From positions 1,736,001-1,800,000 of the forward strand of contig NZ_CP053845.1 of NCBI RefSeq assembly GCF_013201975.1: a stretch of DNA of 64,000 nucleotides, given 5' to 3'. Each line of letters begins with the position of its first letter. Position 1 is the stretch's first letter. The stretch comes from Campylobacter sp. CCUG 57310 (lineage in GTDB: Bacteria > Campylobacterota > Campylobacteria > Campylobacterales > Campylobacteraceae). Below, piece after piece: positions 46,890-56,562 of the stretch. A program made the position numbers and the translations under genes. The notes below the pieces were generated by a model. The model searched no databases and was not told the origin of the DNA. It was given only the letters and a program-made list of their open reading frames with translations.

Positions 46890-48227
46890 ATGTGTGCGAT
46901 CGTCGGGATAATAAATTCTAAAAATGCGGCTAAAACTGCGTATTACGCGCTATTTGCTATGCAACATAGAGGGCAAGAGGCCAGCGGTATAAGCGCAAGC
47001 GACAACGGTCAAATCACTACTTTCAAAAAGCTAGGACTGGTAACTGAAGTCTTTGACGAGGAGAGTTTTAAGCTGCTAAAAGGCGATATGGCGATAGGTC
47101 ACAACCGCTACTCAACCGCCGGCAATGCATCTTTTGACGATGCTCAACCTATTGCCGCAAACTATAGTCTTGGCTCTATTTCACTCGTGCATAACGGAAA
47201 TTTAGTAAACAAAGATGAGACAAGAGAAGCGCTTATCAATGAAGGAGCGATATTTCAATCAAATATGGACACCGAAAACATCCTTCATCTAATCGCAAGA
47301 AGCAACAGCCAAAGCCTAAAAGAGCGCATTATAGAGGCGGTTAAAAAGATTGTAGGCGCTTATTGCTTGCTAATCCAGTCGCGACATAAAATTTTTGCCA
47401 TACGAGATAGATACGGCGTGCGTCCGCTCTCACTTGGAAGGCTAAAAGACGGCGGATATATCGTAGCTAGTGAAACTTGCGCATTTGATCTAGTGGGAGC
47501 GAAATTCATAAGAGACGTAAAAGCCGGCGAGATGATAATCTTTGAAAACGGCAAAGACGAATTTGAGAGCATTCAGCTTTTTGAGCCCGAGCCTAGAATT
47601 TGTGCGTTTGAATACATCTATTTCGCGCGCCCTGATAGCGTGATAGAAGGCAAAAGCGTCTATGAAGCCCGCAAAAGAATGGGCGCAGCACTTGCTAAAA
47701 AAAGCAAAATCAAAGCCGATTTCGTAGTGCCGGTGCCTGATAGCGGTGTGCCTGCGGCGCTTGGCTTTGCAAATGAGAGTAAAATTCCCTTTGAGCTTGC
47801 CATAGTGCGCAACCACTACGTAGGCAGAACATTCATAGAGCCTTCGCAAGAGACACGCGATCTTAAAGTAAAGCTCAAGCTAAATCCTATGTCAAGCGTG
47901 CTTGAGGGCAAAAGCATAGTCGTCGTAGATGATAGCATCGTGCGAGGCACCACTTCCAAAAAAGTTGTAGAGCTGTTGCGTGCGGCGGGCGCTAAAGAGG
48001 TGCATTTCAAAGCTGCTTGCCCTGAGCTAAAATACCCTGAAAGATACGGCATAGACACTCCAAGCTTTGAAGAGCTGATAAGCGCAAATAAAAACGTCGA
48101 AGAGGTGCGTAAATTTATAGGCGCGGACAGCCTTGAGTTTTTAGGCATTGACGAGCTGGTAACTAGCCTTGGAGACGAGCGCAGATACTCGCTTGTAAGC
48201 TTTGACGGGGATTATTTTATAAAGTAG
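46890..48227 (+). CDS. purF: Amidophosphoribosyltransferase
   Basis: 445 residues. The catalytic cysteine is residue 2 (MCAIVGIINSKNAAKTAYYA), so no propeptide is present. Glutaminase landmarks are HRGQEASGIS, GHNRYSTAG and HNGNLVNKDE; the phosphoribosyl part has VVPVPDSGVPAALGFA and VVVDDSIVRGTTSKK (PRPP loop). PurF starts purine synthesis. Confidence 0.97.
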   Translation: MCAIVGIINSKNAAKTAYYALFAMQHRGQEASGISASDNGQITTFKKLGLVTEVFDEESFKLLKGDMAIGHNRYSTAGNASFDDAQPIAANYSLGSISLVHNGNLVNKDETREALINEGAIFQSNMDTENILHLIARSNSQSLKERIIEAVKKIVGAYCLLIQSRHKIFAIRDRYGVRPLSLGRLKDGGYIVASETCAFDLVGAKFIRDVKAGEMIIFENGKDEFESIQLFEPEPRICAFEYIYFARPDSVIEGKSVYEARKRMGAALAKKSKIKADFVVPVPDSGVPAALGFANESKIPFELAIVRNHYVGRTFIEPSQETRDLKVKLKLNPMSSVLEGKSIVVVDDSIVRGTTSKKVVELLRAAGAKEVHFKAACPELKYPERYGIDTPSFEELISANKNVEEVRKFIGADSLEFLGIDELVTSLGDERRYSLVSFDGDYFIK

Positions 48228-48234
48228 ACTCTTA

Positions 48235-48267
48235 TTAAAAAGCTTTTATTATTCAAAAGCTTTTTAA
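48235..48267 (+). terminator. Terminator after purF
   Basis: A 13-bp perfect stem (48235–48247 with 48255–48267, TTAAAAAGCTTTT) and a 7-base loop, 8 bp after the purF stop. The arm ends in Ts. It may serve both strands. Confidence 0.65.
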
Positions 48268-48402
48268 GTTTCCTTTATCAATTTTTTATAGCTTATTTTA
48301 AAATATGGATGCCAAAAAACTTAAAACAACATGCCGTATAATTCTACTTTTAATTCTATTGTCCAATTATTGCTTTTTTAAAATTCTGGAATCTAACCAA
48401 TC

Positions 48403-49569
48403 TTAATTATTGTTCAAAAAATCAGATACAAATCCGTTGTCTTTTAGCACTTGCATAACTCCACGTAAAAGATAGCTATTGACAAAATATACTGTATAAA
48501 TCCTTCCTCCATCAACTATTGACTTTATCATCTGCTTATCCTTTAACTTTGTTATAATATATGACTTTTCTTTTGAGCCCTTGATTCCAAACTTAGAAAG
48601 TTCTTCGGCTTTCATACTCATATCATCTTTTTTTACAAGATATGTTAATATATCAAACTCTTGCTTTGTAATATGCTGTCTTGCAAGTGCTATTTTTAGC
48701 ATAGGTAAAAGTATATTTGTTTGCACATACTCTTTTTTTAAAAGATGATCTATTTTTTCAATCTCATTTTTTAACCCTATCAAGAAATATTGACACCAAG
48801 CCAACAAATCATCAGCTTTTAAACTATCTGCGCGAGAAAGCATATTATAATATTGATCTCTATCTGTATAAAAAACCGAAGACGGATTAATGAGCCCTCC
48901 TTCCTTTACTTTAAACCCAAGTTTTATTAAAAAAGCATAATTCAAAAGTCTTCCCATACGACCATTTCCATTATCGAATGGATGAATAAACTCAAACCTA
49001 TGGTGTGCAATAGCAACCATTAGAAGCTGATACTGTTCTTTGTATCCTTTGTTAATAAAATCTATAAAATTATTAAAATAATCAGGCAGTAAAAAATGTT
49101 GTGGTGGCTTATGTCCTGATTTTTTTATACTTACATCATGCTTTCTTAATTCACCTGGATATTTCGAGCCTTCGCCGTTTGGTGGTTGGGTTAAACCTTT
49201 TGTTATGATGTTATGGATTGCTGAAATATATGCACGGTCAAATCTAGTCTCTTCATTTGTGTTATCCTCTATGAAATCTATAGCATTTTCTAAGTTTTTT
49301 ATCTCATCGTCGCCTTCATCTTCTAAATTTTTATATATAAGTTTTTCAACATACTCAGATAATGTTGTGTTGTTGCCCTCAATTCTAGCCGACCCTAAAG
49401 TCTCTAAAATTTGAAAAATATTTTTGAGCTGAAAAAATATATAAGGCGGCACATCGCCGCCAAGCCTTTTAGTTCTTAGCTTTTCTAGATCTAAAATAAC
49501 ATTAGTTAAATCGCTCCCAAAAGAAGGTTCCGGTATTGCTATATATTGATTGCTTACTTCTTCTTTCAT
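48403..49569 (-). CDS. Class II Fic-domain protein (putative AMP transferase)
   Basis: 388 residues. The Fic motif is HPFDNGNGRMGRLLNY (about residues 199–214), with the catalytic His and the anion-binding GNGR. The N-terminal TLGSARIEGNNTT carries S-x3-E-G, the inhibitory helix of class II Fic proteins. The C-terminus has a winged-helix segment (ITKQEFDILTYLVKKDDMSM). Fic enzymes AMPylate target proteins. The gene is AT-rich, stands alone and is followed upstream by a gene-poor 729 bp, signs of transfer. The target is unknown. Confidence 0.9.
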   Translation of the reverse strand: MKEEVSNQYIAIPEPSFGSDLTNVILDLEKLRTKRLGGDVPPYIFFQLKNIFQILETLGSARIEGNNTTLSEYVEKLIYKNLEDEGDDEIKNLENAIDFIEDNTNEETRFDRAYISAIHNIITKGLTQPPNGEGSKYPGELRKHDVSIKKSGHKPPQHFLLPDYFNNFIDFINKGYKEQYQLLMVAIAHHRFEFIHPFDNGNGRMGRLLNYAFLIKLGFKVKEGGLINPSSVFYTDRDQYYNMLSRADSLKADDLLAWCQYFLIGLKNEIEKIDHLLKKEYVQTNILLPMLKIALARQHITKQEFDILTYLVKKDDMSMKAEELSKFGIKGSKEKSYIITKLKDKQMIKSIVDGGRIYTVYFVNSYLLRGVMQVLKDNGFVSDFLNNN

Positions 49570-50298
49570 TTTTTATTACTTCCATTTTTATATGATAAAA
49601 GACCCAATTATAGCATAGTCTATTAAAAAATAAAACCGCATTACTTCCATTTGTGCCTATACGCTACTTCCAAAAAACATATAAAATTGTGTTTTAGTCT
49701 TTTAAAAAGTATCATTTTGCCAAAGTTTTCTTTGTAGGCATTTATATATTGTATTCTGCAGTTTTTTCACAAGTTTATAGATAACACACAATTTTAATTC
49801 CCAAACTCTTTGTGGCTTTACTATTAGTTTTAATATATTCTAAAATTGATAGTATTTTTAATCAAAAACAAAAGTAGGTCGCCAATAGCTTTTGAAGGCT
49901 CCAAAGATCAATAAAATCATTATAAATTAAAATCAGATTATTTGACTATTAAACCAGCTATAAGCAATTCAACAATACTGAGCCGTAATACCGAGTTCAT
50001 TATGTGTTTACATATTTTAAATTTTTATAAGCAAATTTTACGCCTAAGACAAATTAGACCCAAAGATCGCATTAAGATATTTATTATCTATATTGAATAA
50101 TCCTTGTTTACGATTTAAATTTAGTACAAGCTATAATCTATTTATGATATAGTAAATTTTCAGGCTTCCAAAGGTTGTCTAGATCCTAAATAGATAGTAA
50201 TTTTAGGTTTTGCATAAACCCTTTGGCTATTAAAAAGTTATTAGTTCTACTGCTAAAATTTGCGTTTACCTTAACCAAAAAACACACATATTTAAAAC
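49570..50298. other. Gene-poor 729-bp stretch upstream of the Fic gene
   Basis: Very AT-rich, stops in all frames. TACTTCCA occurs three times near the Fic start (within 49575–49587, 49640–49652 and 49665–49672); the first two are part of an exact 13-bp direct repeat, ATTACTTCCATTT, 65 bp apart. The copy nearest Fic doubles as its ribosome site on the minus strand (GGAAGTAA). The others might be operator copies or duplication scars. Nothing else was recognised. Confidence 0.5.
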
Positions 50299-50853
50299 CT
50301 AACTACAACTTAGCTTAGTAACAAAAGTAGGCTTCTTAAAATAAGGCGGATAAGGCATAGAGACGCTAAAATTTCTAAATTCTTTGGCTTTTAAATTCTT
50401 GGTGATGCTAAATTTATACTCAACGGTATTTGGTCTTTCGTCTTTACTATCGCCTAGTTTCATCCAAGAAAATAGCGAAAGCCCGCTTGGTTTAAAGAGA
50501 GATTCGCCCTTGAGACTTTCTCGGTTGAGCGGATCGTTAATAAGCTTGATAATAATCTTGCAATTTGCTATATCAAATGATCCTACATTTCGCACGACGC
50601 CTTTAAAAACTATAGTTTCGTTTATCAAAACGCGCTGATTGGTAACTTTCTCAAGAACGGCTTTTTTGGTGTATTTATCAACAACAAACATTAAAAATAC
50701 GCCTATTAAAAGAGTTACGACGAAATTTATAACAACAAGAGAGATAAAAATTTTTCTATTTTGTTCATGTTGCGAAAGATAAATCAAAAGTGCGGAAAGC
50801 AACAATAAAGATATAATAATAAGAATATGAAAAATATTAAAATAACCAGCCAT
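50299..50853 (-). CDS. DUF2393-family membrane protein, second copy
   Basis: 184 residues from the ATG at 50853, which overlaps the upstream stop (TAATG) and has GGAG 8 bp before. Two membrane segments (IFHILIIISLLLLSALLIYL and FISLVVINFVVTLLIGVFLM) then a domain beginning VLEKVTNQRVLINETIVFKG with a conserved N-V-G. This is the DUF2393 layout common in Campylobacter; function unknown. It pairs with a paralogue directly upstream. Confidence 0.75.
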   Translation of the reverse strand: MAGYFNIFHILIIISLLLLSALLIYLSQHEQNRKIFISLVVINFVVTLLIGVFLMFVVDKYTKKAVLEKVTNQRVLINETIVFKGVVRNVGSFDIANCKIIIKLINDPLNRESLKGESLFKPSGLSLFSWMKLGDSKDERPNTVEYKFSITKNLKAKEFRNFSVSMPYPPYFKKPTFVTKLSCS

Positions 50854-51380
50854 TAATAACACTCCGAAGTAGCTATTATATCGTAATTTTCAAATCTAAA
50901 TCCATCTATCACGCTTTGCTCTTGCGTTGTTTCGCCTGCATCAAGGCTCTCTTTTAGCACTAAATTTGACTTTAAGAAAGGCTTTAGTTTATTTAGTTCA
51001 TTTTTTATAAAATTTGATGATGGAGTATAAAATTTAAGCTTTATACTGCAATATTTAAAAGAATTTGCGGATAAATTTGTAAGATTTAGATCCACAATCA
51101 AAGTATTTGAGTATGTAAGCTGCTTTGTATCGGTTATGAGCACGCTTCTTTGCCTTAAATTTTCATCTAAAAATTTATGTAGATAAAACGCGCCGAATAA
51201 GAAAGCAAAGATAGTTAAGATAAACATCAAAACGCCTGCTACCGGATGCTTGGACATGATATAAAAGCAAGCAAAAACGATAGTAAAAAAGAGTAAAACA
51301 AGCCAAACATAAGAGGCGAAATCAATCCATCCAAGATGAGTGAGATAAAAATTTATCCCCTGCTTGAGCTCATTTATCAT
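50853..51380 (-). CDS. DUF2393-family membrane protein, first copy
   Basis: 175 residues with two membrane segments ([20 protein letters not shown] and [20 protein letters not shown]) and a following domain ([20 protein letters not shown]) parallel in layout to the second copy. The start overlaps hisIE by 11 bp. Sequence identity between the two copies is low by eye, so the duplication is old. Confidence 0.75.
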   Translation of the reverse strand: MINELKQGINFYLTHLGWIDFASYVWLVLLFFTIVFACFYIMSKHPVAGVLMFILTIFAFLFGAFYLHKFLDENLRQRSVLITDTKQLTYSNTLIVDLNLTNLSANSFKYCSIKLKFYTPSSNFIKNELNKLKPFLKSNLVLKESLDAGETTQEQSVIDGFRFENYDIIATSECY

Positions 51381-52185
51381 CTCTTGAGTTCTTCTCCTCT
51401 ATCCCGCTTAGACCCATACGTCTTGCAAGTTCGGCTTTAACGCGCTCTGGATGAATTCCGTGCAGTGCAAGCGCTACAAGCGAATGAAAGCACAGATCAG
51501 CCACCTCGTAAATCATATCGTTTTTGGATTTTTCAAGCATTTCCTCAAGCAAATTTTGCTCTATTTTTTGATTTTCCTTAGGTTGCGAGGATAAAATTTT
51601 ACTCTCGTTCTTGTATTTTGAGACATCCTTACAAGCCATCACAAATTCGGTTGCCTCTTCCCCGACTTTTTTAAGTATAGCATTTTCGCCCTTTGCAAAA
51701 AGACTTGCAACGTATGAATTTTTAGCGTCCGCATTTAGTTTGCGCTCAAGTATGGTGTGATAAATTTCATCGATTACGCCGTAACTTGGCTTTGTAGATA
51801 AGCTTGAATCGGAGTTTAAATTTTTAGCCTCTTTAAATTCTCCCTGCAAGCCAAAATTCGCTTGGTCTTTAAGTTCAAATTCTTTAAAAAAGCAGCTCTT
51901 TGCACCAGTATGACAAGCCACTCCACCAAATTGCTTAACTTTCATTAAAAGCGTGTCGTTATCGCAGTCAAGATACATAGACTCAATCTTTTGGATATTG
52001 CCGCTCTCTTCGCCCTTTTTCCAAATTCTATTTTTAGTGCGAGAAAAGTAGTGAGCAAAGCCGGTTTGCAAGCTTAAATTTAAAGCCTCTTCGTTCATAT
52101 ATGCAAGCATTAAAACTCCGTTCGTTGCGCTTTCTTGTACGATTACAGGCAAAAGTCCCGCAACCTTATCCCAATCGATTTTCAT
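51370..52185 (-). CDS. hisI: Bifunctional HisI–HisE (phosphoribosyl-AMP cyclohydrolase / phosphoribosyl-ATP pyrophosphatase)
   Basis: 271 residues. HisI is residues 1–105 with [36 protein letters not shown] and the zinc cysteines in DCDND and [11 protein letters not shown]. HisE is about residues 135–262 with [15 protein letters not shown] and [17 protein letters not shown]. Together they perform histidine steps 2 and 3. About 33 extra residues (188–220, Lys/Glu/Ser-rich) sit between the two HisE helices where other proteins have a short turn. Confidence 0.93.
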   Translation of the reverse strand: MKIDWDKVAGLLPVIVQESATNGVLMLAYMNEEALNLSLQTGFAHYFSRTKNRIWKKGEESGNIQKIESMYLDCDNDTLLMKVKQFGGVACHTGAKSCFFKEFELKDQANFGLQGEFKEAKNLNSDSSLSTKPSYGVIDEIYHTILERKLNADAKNSYVASLFAKGENAILKKVGEEATEFVMACKDVSKYKNESKILSSQPKENQKIEQNLLEEMLEKSKNDMIYEVADLCFHSLVALALHGIHPERVKAELARRMGLSGIEEKNSRDDK

Positions 52186-52307
52186 TTAATCCCCCTCATA
52201 TATGCTTACAGCAAATTTAGCGATATCAAATCCGCAAAGCGAGTCGCCTTGCTATAAAATTTGATACAGATCGCTAAAAACTAGCGATCTGTGAATCAAA
52301 ATTTATT

Positions 52308-53408
52308 TTATCTGTCCATAGCCGACTGTTTGGCTTTATCTTTGGTATCAACCCAGATATTTGGCACCGCACCGCCAGGAGTTAGGAAAATTTTAGCATC
52401 TTTATTATCGCGTAACGCTTCGTTAAATTTACCTTGAGTTTCAATCTGTTTTAGCTCAAGCAAGTTGCCATCCAAGCTCTTTGCGACCTCTCTGTTTGCG
52501 TAAGCTTGAGCGTCGGCTTCTATCTTAACGGCATCAGCTTTACCCTTTGCTTCGATGATAGCCGCTTTTGCCGTACCTTCAGCAAGAGCGGCTTTTTTAA
52601 GAGCCTCTTGATTTGCTCTTTCTACTTCGTATTTAGTTCTTTCCGCCTCTTGTTTTGCGATTTGAACGCGCTCGATCTGCTCTTTTACCTTTTCAGGAAG
52701 GATGATCTCGCGAAGTTGGACTGTAAGAAGCTCCACAGGCTTATTTGGCTGAGAATCGATATCTTTACGAATTCCGTCATCAATCGCGGCCGCTATCTCA
52801 TTTCGCTTAGTAGGAAGCTCTTCTGCGGTGTATTTGCCCGCTATACTTCGCACCACATCACGCACGACAGGATCTACGATCTTGTTTTCCCAGCTTAAGC
52901 CCCAAGATGCGATAGTTTGAGGTGCATTTTCAGGATTTAGGCGATATTGAACGGTTATATCGATACTTACAGGCAAGTTTCTAGCGTCCAAAACTGAAAT
53001 TGAGTTTTTACGAATAATTCCAGCTTGAGATTGGGTCGAAAATTTTTGTGCCTCGCCCATATCTTCGCCTGAAGTATAGTTTATAAGGCGCACTCTCGTA
53101 TCTACGATGATAACCTTTTGTATAAACGGGATAAAGAAGTGAAAGCCCGGCTGCATAGGTGACGCATCGTATTTACCTGCAGTTGCTTTGATACCGACTT
53201 CGCCTGAGTTTATCACCACAAAAGGCTGAGTGATGGCTAAGACCGCTACAATCACGATGATAACGTAAGCAAGTCCTGACATTTTGCCAAAATTTTTAGG
53301 TAAATTCGGGGTTTTAAAATTCAGCTTTGGCCCTTGATTATCATTGCCGCCGCCTCCGCCGCTATTTGAGTTTCGTTTTTTAAAATAATCATTTAAATCT
53401 GCTGGCAT
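52308..53408 (-). CDS. SPFH/prohibitin-family membrane protein
   Basis: 366 residues. A Gly/Asn-rich cytoplasmic start (NSNSGGGGGNDNQGPKLNF), one membrane segment (LAYVIIVIVAVLAITQPFVV, about residues 47–66), the SPFH domain (INSGEVGIKATAGKYDASPM onward) and a helical Ala/Glu coiled coil (QIERVQIAKQEAERTKYEVE). Prohibitin/HflK-like proteins form membrane rings that control FtsH or membrane domains. It is upstream of hisIE and downstream of ilvE. Confidence 0.9.
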   Translation of the reverse strand: MPADLNDYFKKRNSNSGGGGGNDNQGPKLNFKTPNLPKNFGKMSGLAYVIIVIVAVLAITQPFVVINSGEVGIKATAGKYDASPMQPGFHFFIPFIQKVIIVDTRVRLINYTSGEDMGEAQKFSTQSQAGIIRKNSISVLDARNLPVSIDITVQYRLNPENAPQTIASWGLSWENKIVDPVVRDVVRSIAGKYTAEELPTKRNEIAAAIDDGIRKDIDSQPNKPVELLTVQLREIILPEKVKEQIERVQIAKQEAERTKYEVERANQEALKKAALAEGTAKAAIIEAKGKADAVKIEADAQAYANREVAKSLDGNLLELKQIETQGKFNEALRDNKDAKIFLTPGGAVPNIWVDTKDKAKQSAMDR

Positions 53409-53428
53409 TTATATCCTTGTTTAGAATT

Positions 53429-54343
53429 TTAAATATAAGTTAGCATTGAAGCGTATTTTGGATTTCGTCCGTAAACTACGTCAAAATAAGCATCTTGCAG
53501 CTTTTTAGTAACTTCACCTCGTCTTCCGCTTCCGATAACCCTAGCGTCAATGCTACTTATCGGAGTTACTTCAGCTGCCGTTCCCGTGAAGAAAGCCTCA
53601 TCGGCCACGTAAGCCTGATCTCTCGTGATACGCTCGCGGCGAACTTCATAGCCTAAATCTTTTGCGATTTTAATAACGGTATCTTGAGTAATGCTTGCTA
53701 GGCTATTGTCATTTGGAGGAGTTACGATGGTTCCGTTTTCCACTATGAAAAAGCACTCGCCCGGACCTTCTGCTACGAAGCCTTCACCGTCTAAAAGCAG
53801 CGCCTCATCGTATCCGGCATCTTTTGCTTCGTAATTTGCCATTTGCGAGCTTAGATAGTTTGAACTGGCCTTGGCTCTATTCATTTGTCCTGAAGGATTT
53901 AGCTTAGCAAAGCTTGAAATTTTAACTCTAATACCCTTTTCAAGTCCCTCATCGCCAAGATAAGCACCCCACTCCCAAGCTGCGATTGCAGTTTGAACGG
54001 GAGCTTTTGTGTGAGCTAGCCCCATTATGCCGTAGCCTAAAAATATAAGCGGGCGAATATATACATTGCCGTTAAATTTATTAGCCCTTAAAAGCTCTAT
54101 TTGTGCGTTTTCAAGCTCTTTTTGAGTATAAGGGCAATTTAAAATTGTCATTTTTGCAGACTTTAAAAGCCTATTTGTGTGATCTTGCAATCTAAATATT
54201 GCCAAACCTTTGTCGGTTTTATAGGCTCTTGTGCCTTCAAAAACGGCATTTGAATAGTGAAGAGAGTGAGTTAAAACATGAACTTTAGCCTCGTCCCATT
54301 TTATTAATTTTCCATCCATCCAGATAAATTCCGAAGCATTCAT
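53429..54343 (-). CDS. ilvE: Branched-chain amino acid aminotransferase
   Basis: 304 residues, class IV PLP fold. FIWMDGKLIKWDEAKVHVLT at the N-terminus, HYSNAVFEGTRAYKT, the PLP-lysine region in AKASSNYLSSQMANYEAKDA and GYDEALLLDGEGFVAEGPGE, then ITQDTVIKIAKDLGY and EAFFTGTAAEVTPI. It completes valine, leucine and isoleucine synthesis. Confidence 0.96.
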   Translation of the reverse strand: MNASEFIWMDGKLIKWDEAKVHVLTHSLHYSNAVFEGTRAYKTDKGLAIFRLQDHTNRLLKSAKMTILNCPYTQKELENAQIELLRANKFNGNVYIRPLIFLGYGIMGLAHTKAPVQTAIAAWEWGAYLGDEGLEKGIRVKISSFAKLNPSGQMNRAKASSNYLSSQMANYEAKDAGYDEALLLDGEGFVAEGPGECFFIVENGTIVTPPNDNSLASITQDTVIKIAKDLGYEVRRERITRDQAYVADEAFFTGTAAEVTPISSIDARVIGSGRRGEVTKKLQDAYFDVVYGRNPKYASMLTYI

Positions 54344-54576
54344 CTTGCGCCTTTCATCTTGTAAAATTTACGGAGTTTAGCAAAATAATCTTTAAAATTT
54401 AATTGTTTTGTAAATAAACACGAAAAAGCGCCATTAAAACCTTATAAATACAAAAAAATCATATAACGATGTCAGCAAATAAAATTTAAAAATTTAAGAA
54501 TACAATAAAGATAATTCCAAAGATAAAAATCTAAATAAGGACATTAAATTCAAGATAAATTTAAAAGAAAATTAAA

Positions 54577-54600
54577 GAGCTAAGCAGTATCGCTTAGCTC
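54577..54600 (-). terminator. Terminator after assT-1
   Basis: GAGCTAAGC at 54577–54585 pairs with GCTTAGCTC at 54592–54600. On the minus strand the stem is followed by TTTAATTTTC, a good rho-independent form, 13 bp after the assT-1 stop. Confidence 0.65.
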
Positions 54601-54612
54601 AAATCGGGAGTA

Positions 54613-56460
54613 TTATTTAGAGAATGCCTTTTCTATGCTAAACGGAAACGCTTGATAGCCCATAGCGTTTGTCATTTTAATCTCGATTGAAGGCTCTTTT
54701 GCACCCCATTCAAATTCGTTAATATGCGGACTTGGTACGCCTACAGGTTTGCCCGCTGCGATGTCAAACTGCATTCCTGCAACTGCCGAATAAGCAAATA
54801 CGCTATCAAGGTCATCTTGGTACTGCGCAAGGCTGGTTACCGAGCTATACCAATCAGCTCCTCTTTGCTTGCCGTATTCCCAAACTTGCTCTACGGTTTT
54901 AGCCTTCTCATCCACCTTATAAACTACCGCGCGAGAGTATTTCATGCCCGCTATTGCAGGCTGCTCAAATCCTCTACTGTCGCCGTTATCAAATACGGTT
55001 AGATACACTAAGCCTTTTTTGGATTTGCTATCGATTCTAAATGCAGTGTGCTGAGTGTATTGCCAGTCAAACCCGCCTGTATCGCTTTCATATCCCGGGC
55101 ATTTTGTGTAGTCATCTTCACAAACGATCTTTTTGCCGTTTTTATCTACAGGCTGTAAAAGAGCGTGCTTAAATTTCTCGCTCCAGCCTTTATGTCCGCC
55201 GATTATCCACTTAACTTTCTTGTCGCGTCCGATTTTGATAACCGCATTTTGGTGGCGTGAGCTTATGATGATACTATCGTCGCTTGGGTCGTGATCCACG
55301 CTATTTACGTGAGCCCAGTTGCGTCCCGGTCCGCTTCCTACGATATCGCCCCATTTGTCGTTTTGATCCATTTGCATCAGCTCATCGGAGGTTGCGGTAT
55401 GCCCCGCTTTGCTAGCGTCGATATTTAAGCAAACGGCCCCTTGGTCAAGCACTTTTAGCACGACGTCTCTGTAAGGATCAAGGATATCATAAAGCCTCCA
55501 ATCATCAACCACGTTTCCGTCTCTATCAACCTCTACTATCACGTCTCTAACGGTGCGAACGTTTTTGCCATCAGCCCTTTTGTAGTTTGCGTTAGCAACA
55601 CGAAGCAAGTAGTGGCCGTTATCCATAGGATCCATAGAGTGGCTGAAGTCGTTATAGCTTGCAGGAAGTTCGCGGTTAAAAATTTCGCGTCCTAAGATAT
55701 CGTATTTAACGTATCTTTGTCCATATCCCCAAGTGATAGCTCCGTCTTTATTTTGTTTAAAGCCCATCATAACGCCTGCGTTAAAAGGCTTTTTAAGGTC
55801 ATAAATTTTGCTAGGCTCAAGATACCATCTAACTTCACCTTTGGTATCAAGGATAAAGTTGCTAGGCGTATAGTTCCACTCAAGAGCGCCGCCTGCAGGG
55901 TTGTTCCAAACTACCTTAGTGCCTTTGCCCGTTTTATTATAGAAGTTATTTACATAGTAAAGTCTATTTTCAAATTTCTTGCTTGGAGCTTTTATAACTT
56001 CGATCTTATCAAATAAAGCTCCCTTTTGGCTTGGGTGTCCCGTAGCCTCAAGATAGATAGCCGGAGCGTAAATTTTATACGTCTCTTTTATCCTCTCTTC
56101 TTTGCCTTTATAAGTTTTTGTATATTCTACTTCAACCGTATTTTGATAGTCGGCATACATACCAAATACGGGAATTCCACCGTGAGTGCGAAGGTGCTTG
56201 TTAGCTACGTCATAGCTTATCAATTGTCCGCCAGGTTTTGGGACGATAGTTACTTTGGCGTCTTTTATGTCGTATCCGCCGTTTTTAATAACAGCCGTTA
56301 AAGGTGCGCTATCATAAGGATTTACTACAACTTCTCCTAGTTTTCCCGTAATAGCGTAGTCTATACTAGGACCGCTTGCGCCTCCGATAGCAAATGCCGA
56401 AGTAGCGGTAGTAGCAGCGATGATGCCGGCAACAAAAACCGATGAAAGTGTTCTTTTCAT
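54613..56460 (-). CDS. assT: Arylsulfate sulfotransferase, copy 1
   Basis: 615 residues with a Sec signal (MKRTLSSVFVAGIIAATTAT … AFA). Landmarks of the AssT beta-propeller: GRNWAHVNSVDHDP and ISSRHQNAVIKIGRDK (active-site His and Arg), and DWQYTQHTAFRI (about residue 470, matching the catalytic His that carries the sulfate). The disulfide pair is CEDDYTKC (C-x6-C), as in known AssT. AssT moves sulfate from aryl sulfates to phenols in the periplasm. It lies 102 bp after assT-2. That gap has a hairpin but also a TATAAT (56505–56510, minus strand), so it may have its own start. The GTGT promoter element is absent. Confidence 0.93.
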   Translation of the reverse strand: MKRTLSSVFVAGIIAATTATSAFAIGGASGPSIDYAITGKLGEVVVNPYDSAPLTAVIKNGGYDIKDAKVTIVPKPGGQLISYDVANKHLRTHGGIPVFGMYADYQNTVEVEYTKTYKGKEERIKETYKIYAPAIYLEATGHPSQKGALFDKIEVIKAPSKKFENRLYYVNNFYNKTGKGTKVVWNNPAGGALEWNYTPSNFILDTKGEVRWYLEPSKIYDLKKPFNAGVMMGFKQNKDGAITWGYGQRYVKYDILGREIFNRELPASYNDFSHSMDPMDNGHYLLRVANANYKRADGKNVRTVRDVIVEVDRDGNVVDDWRLYDILDPYRDVVLKVLDQGAVCLNIDASKAGHTATSDELMQMDQNDKWGDIVGSGPGRNWAHVNSVDHDPSDDSIIISSRHQNAVIKIGRDKKVKWIIGGHKGWSEKFKHALLQPVDKNGKKIVCEDDYTKCPGYESDTGGFDWQYTQHTAFRIDSKSKKGLVYLTVFDNGDSRGFEQPAIAGMKYSRAVVYKVDEKAKTVEQVWEYGKQRGADWYSSVTSLAQYQDDLDSVFAYSAVAGMQFDIAAGKPVGVPSPHINEFEWGAKEPSIEIKMTNAMGYQAFPFSIEKAFSK

Positions 56461-56523
56461 ATATTACTCCTTTGGTGAAATTTAATTTTATCTTTATATT
56501 TTAAATTATAAATTTTAGTATAT

Positions 56524-56544
56524 CCCCCAAGAAGATCTTGGGGG
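56524..56544 (-). terminator. Hairpin between assT-2 and assT-1
   Basis: CCCCCAAG (56524–56531) pairs with CTTGGGGG (56537–56544). The following minus-strand sequence is ATATACTAAAATTT, a poor T-run, so it may only attenuate. Confidence 0.5.
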
Positions 56545-56562
56545 AGGGAATTTTAGTAGTTA

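Noticed and set aside
49570-50298. A hidden tRNA or small RNA gene in the 729-bp gap
   Set aside because: No cloverleaf, no promoter–terminator pair and no conserved stem could be supported by reading both strands.
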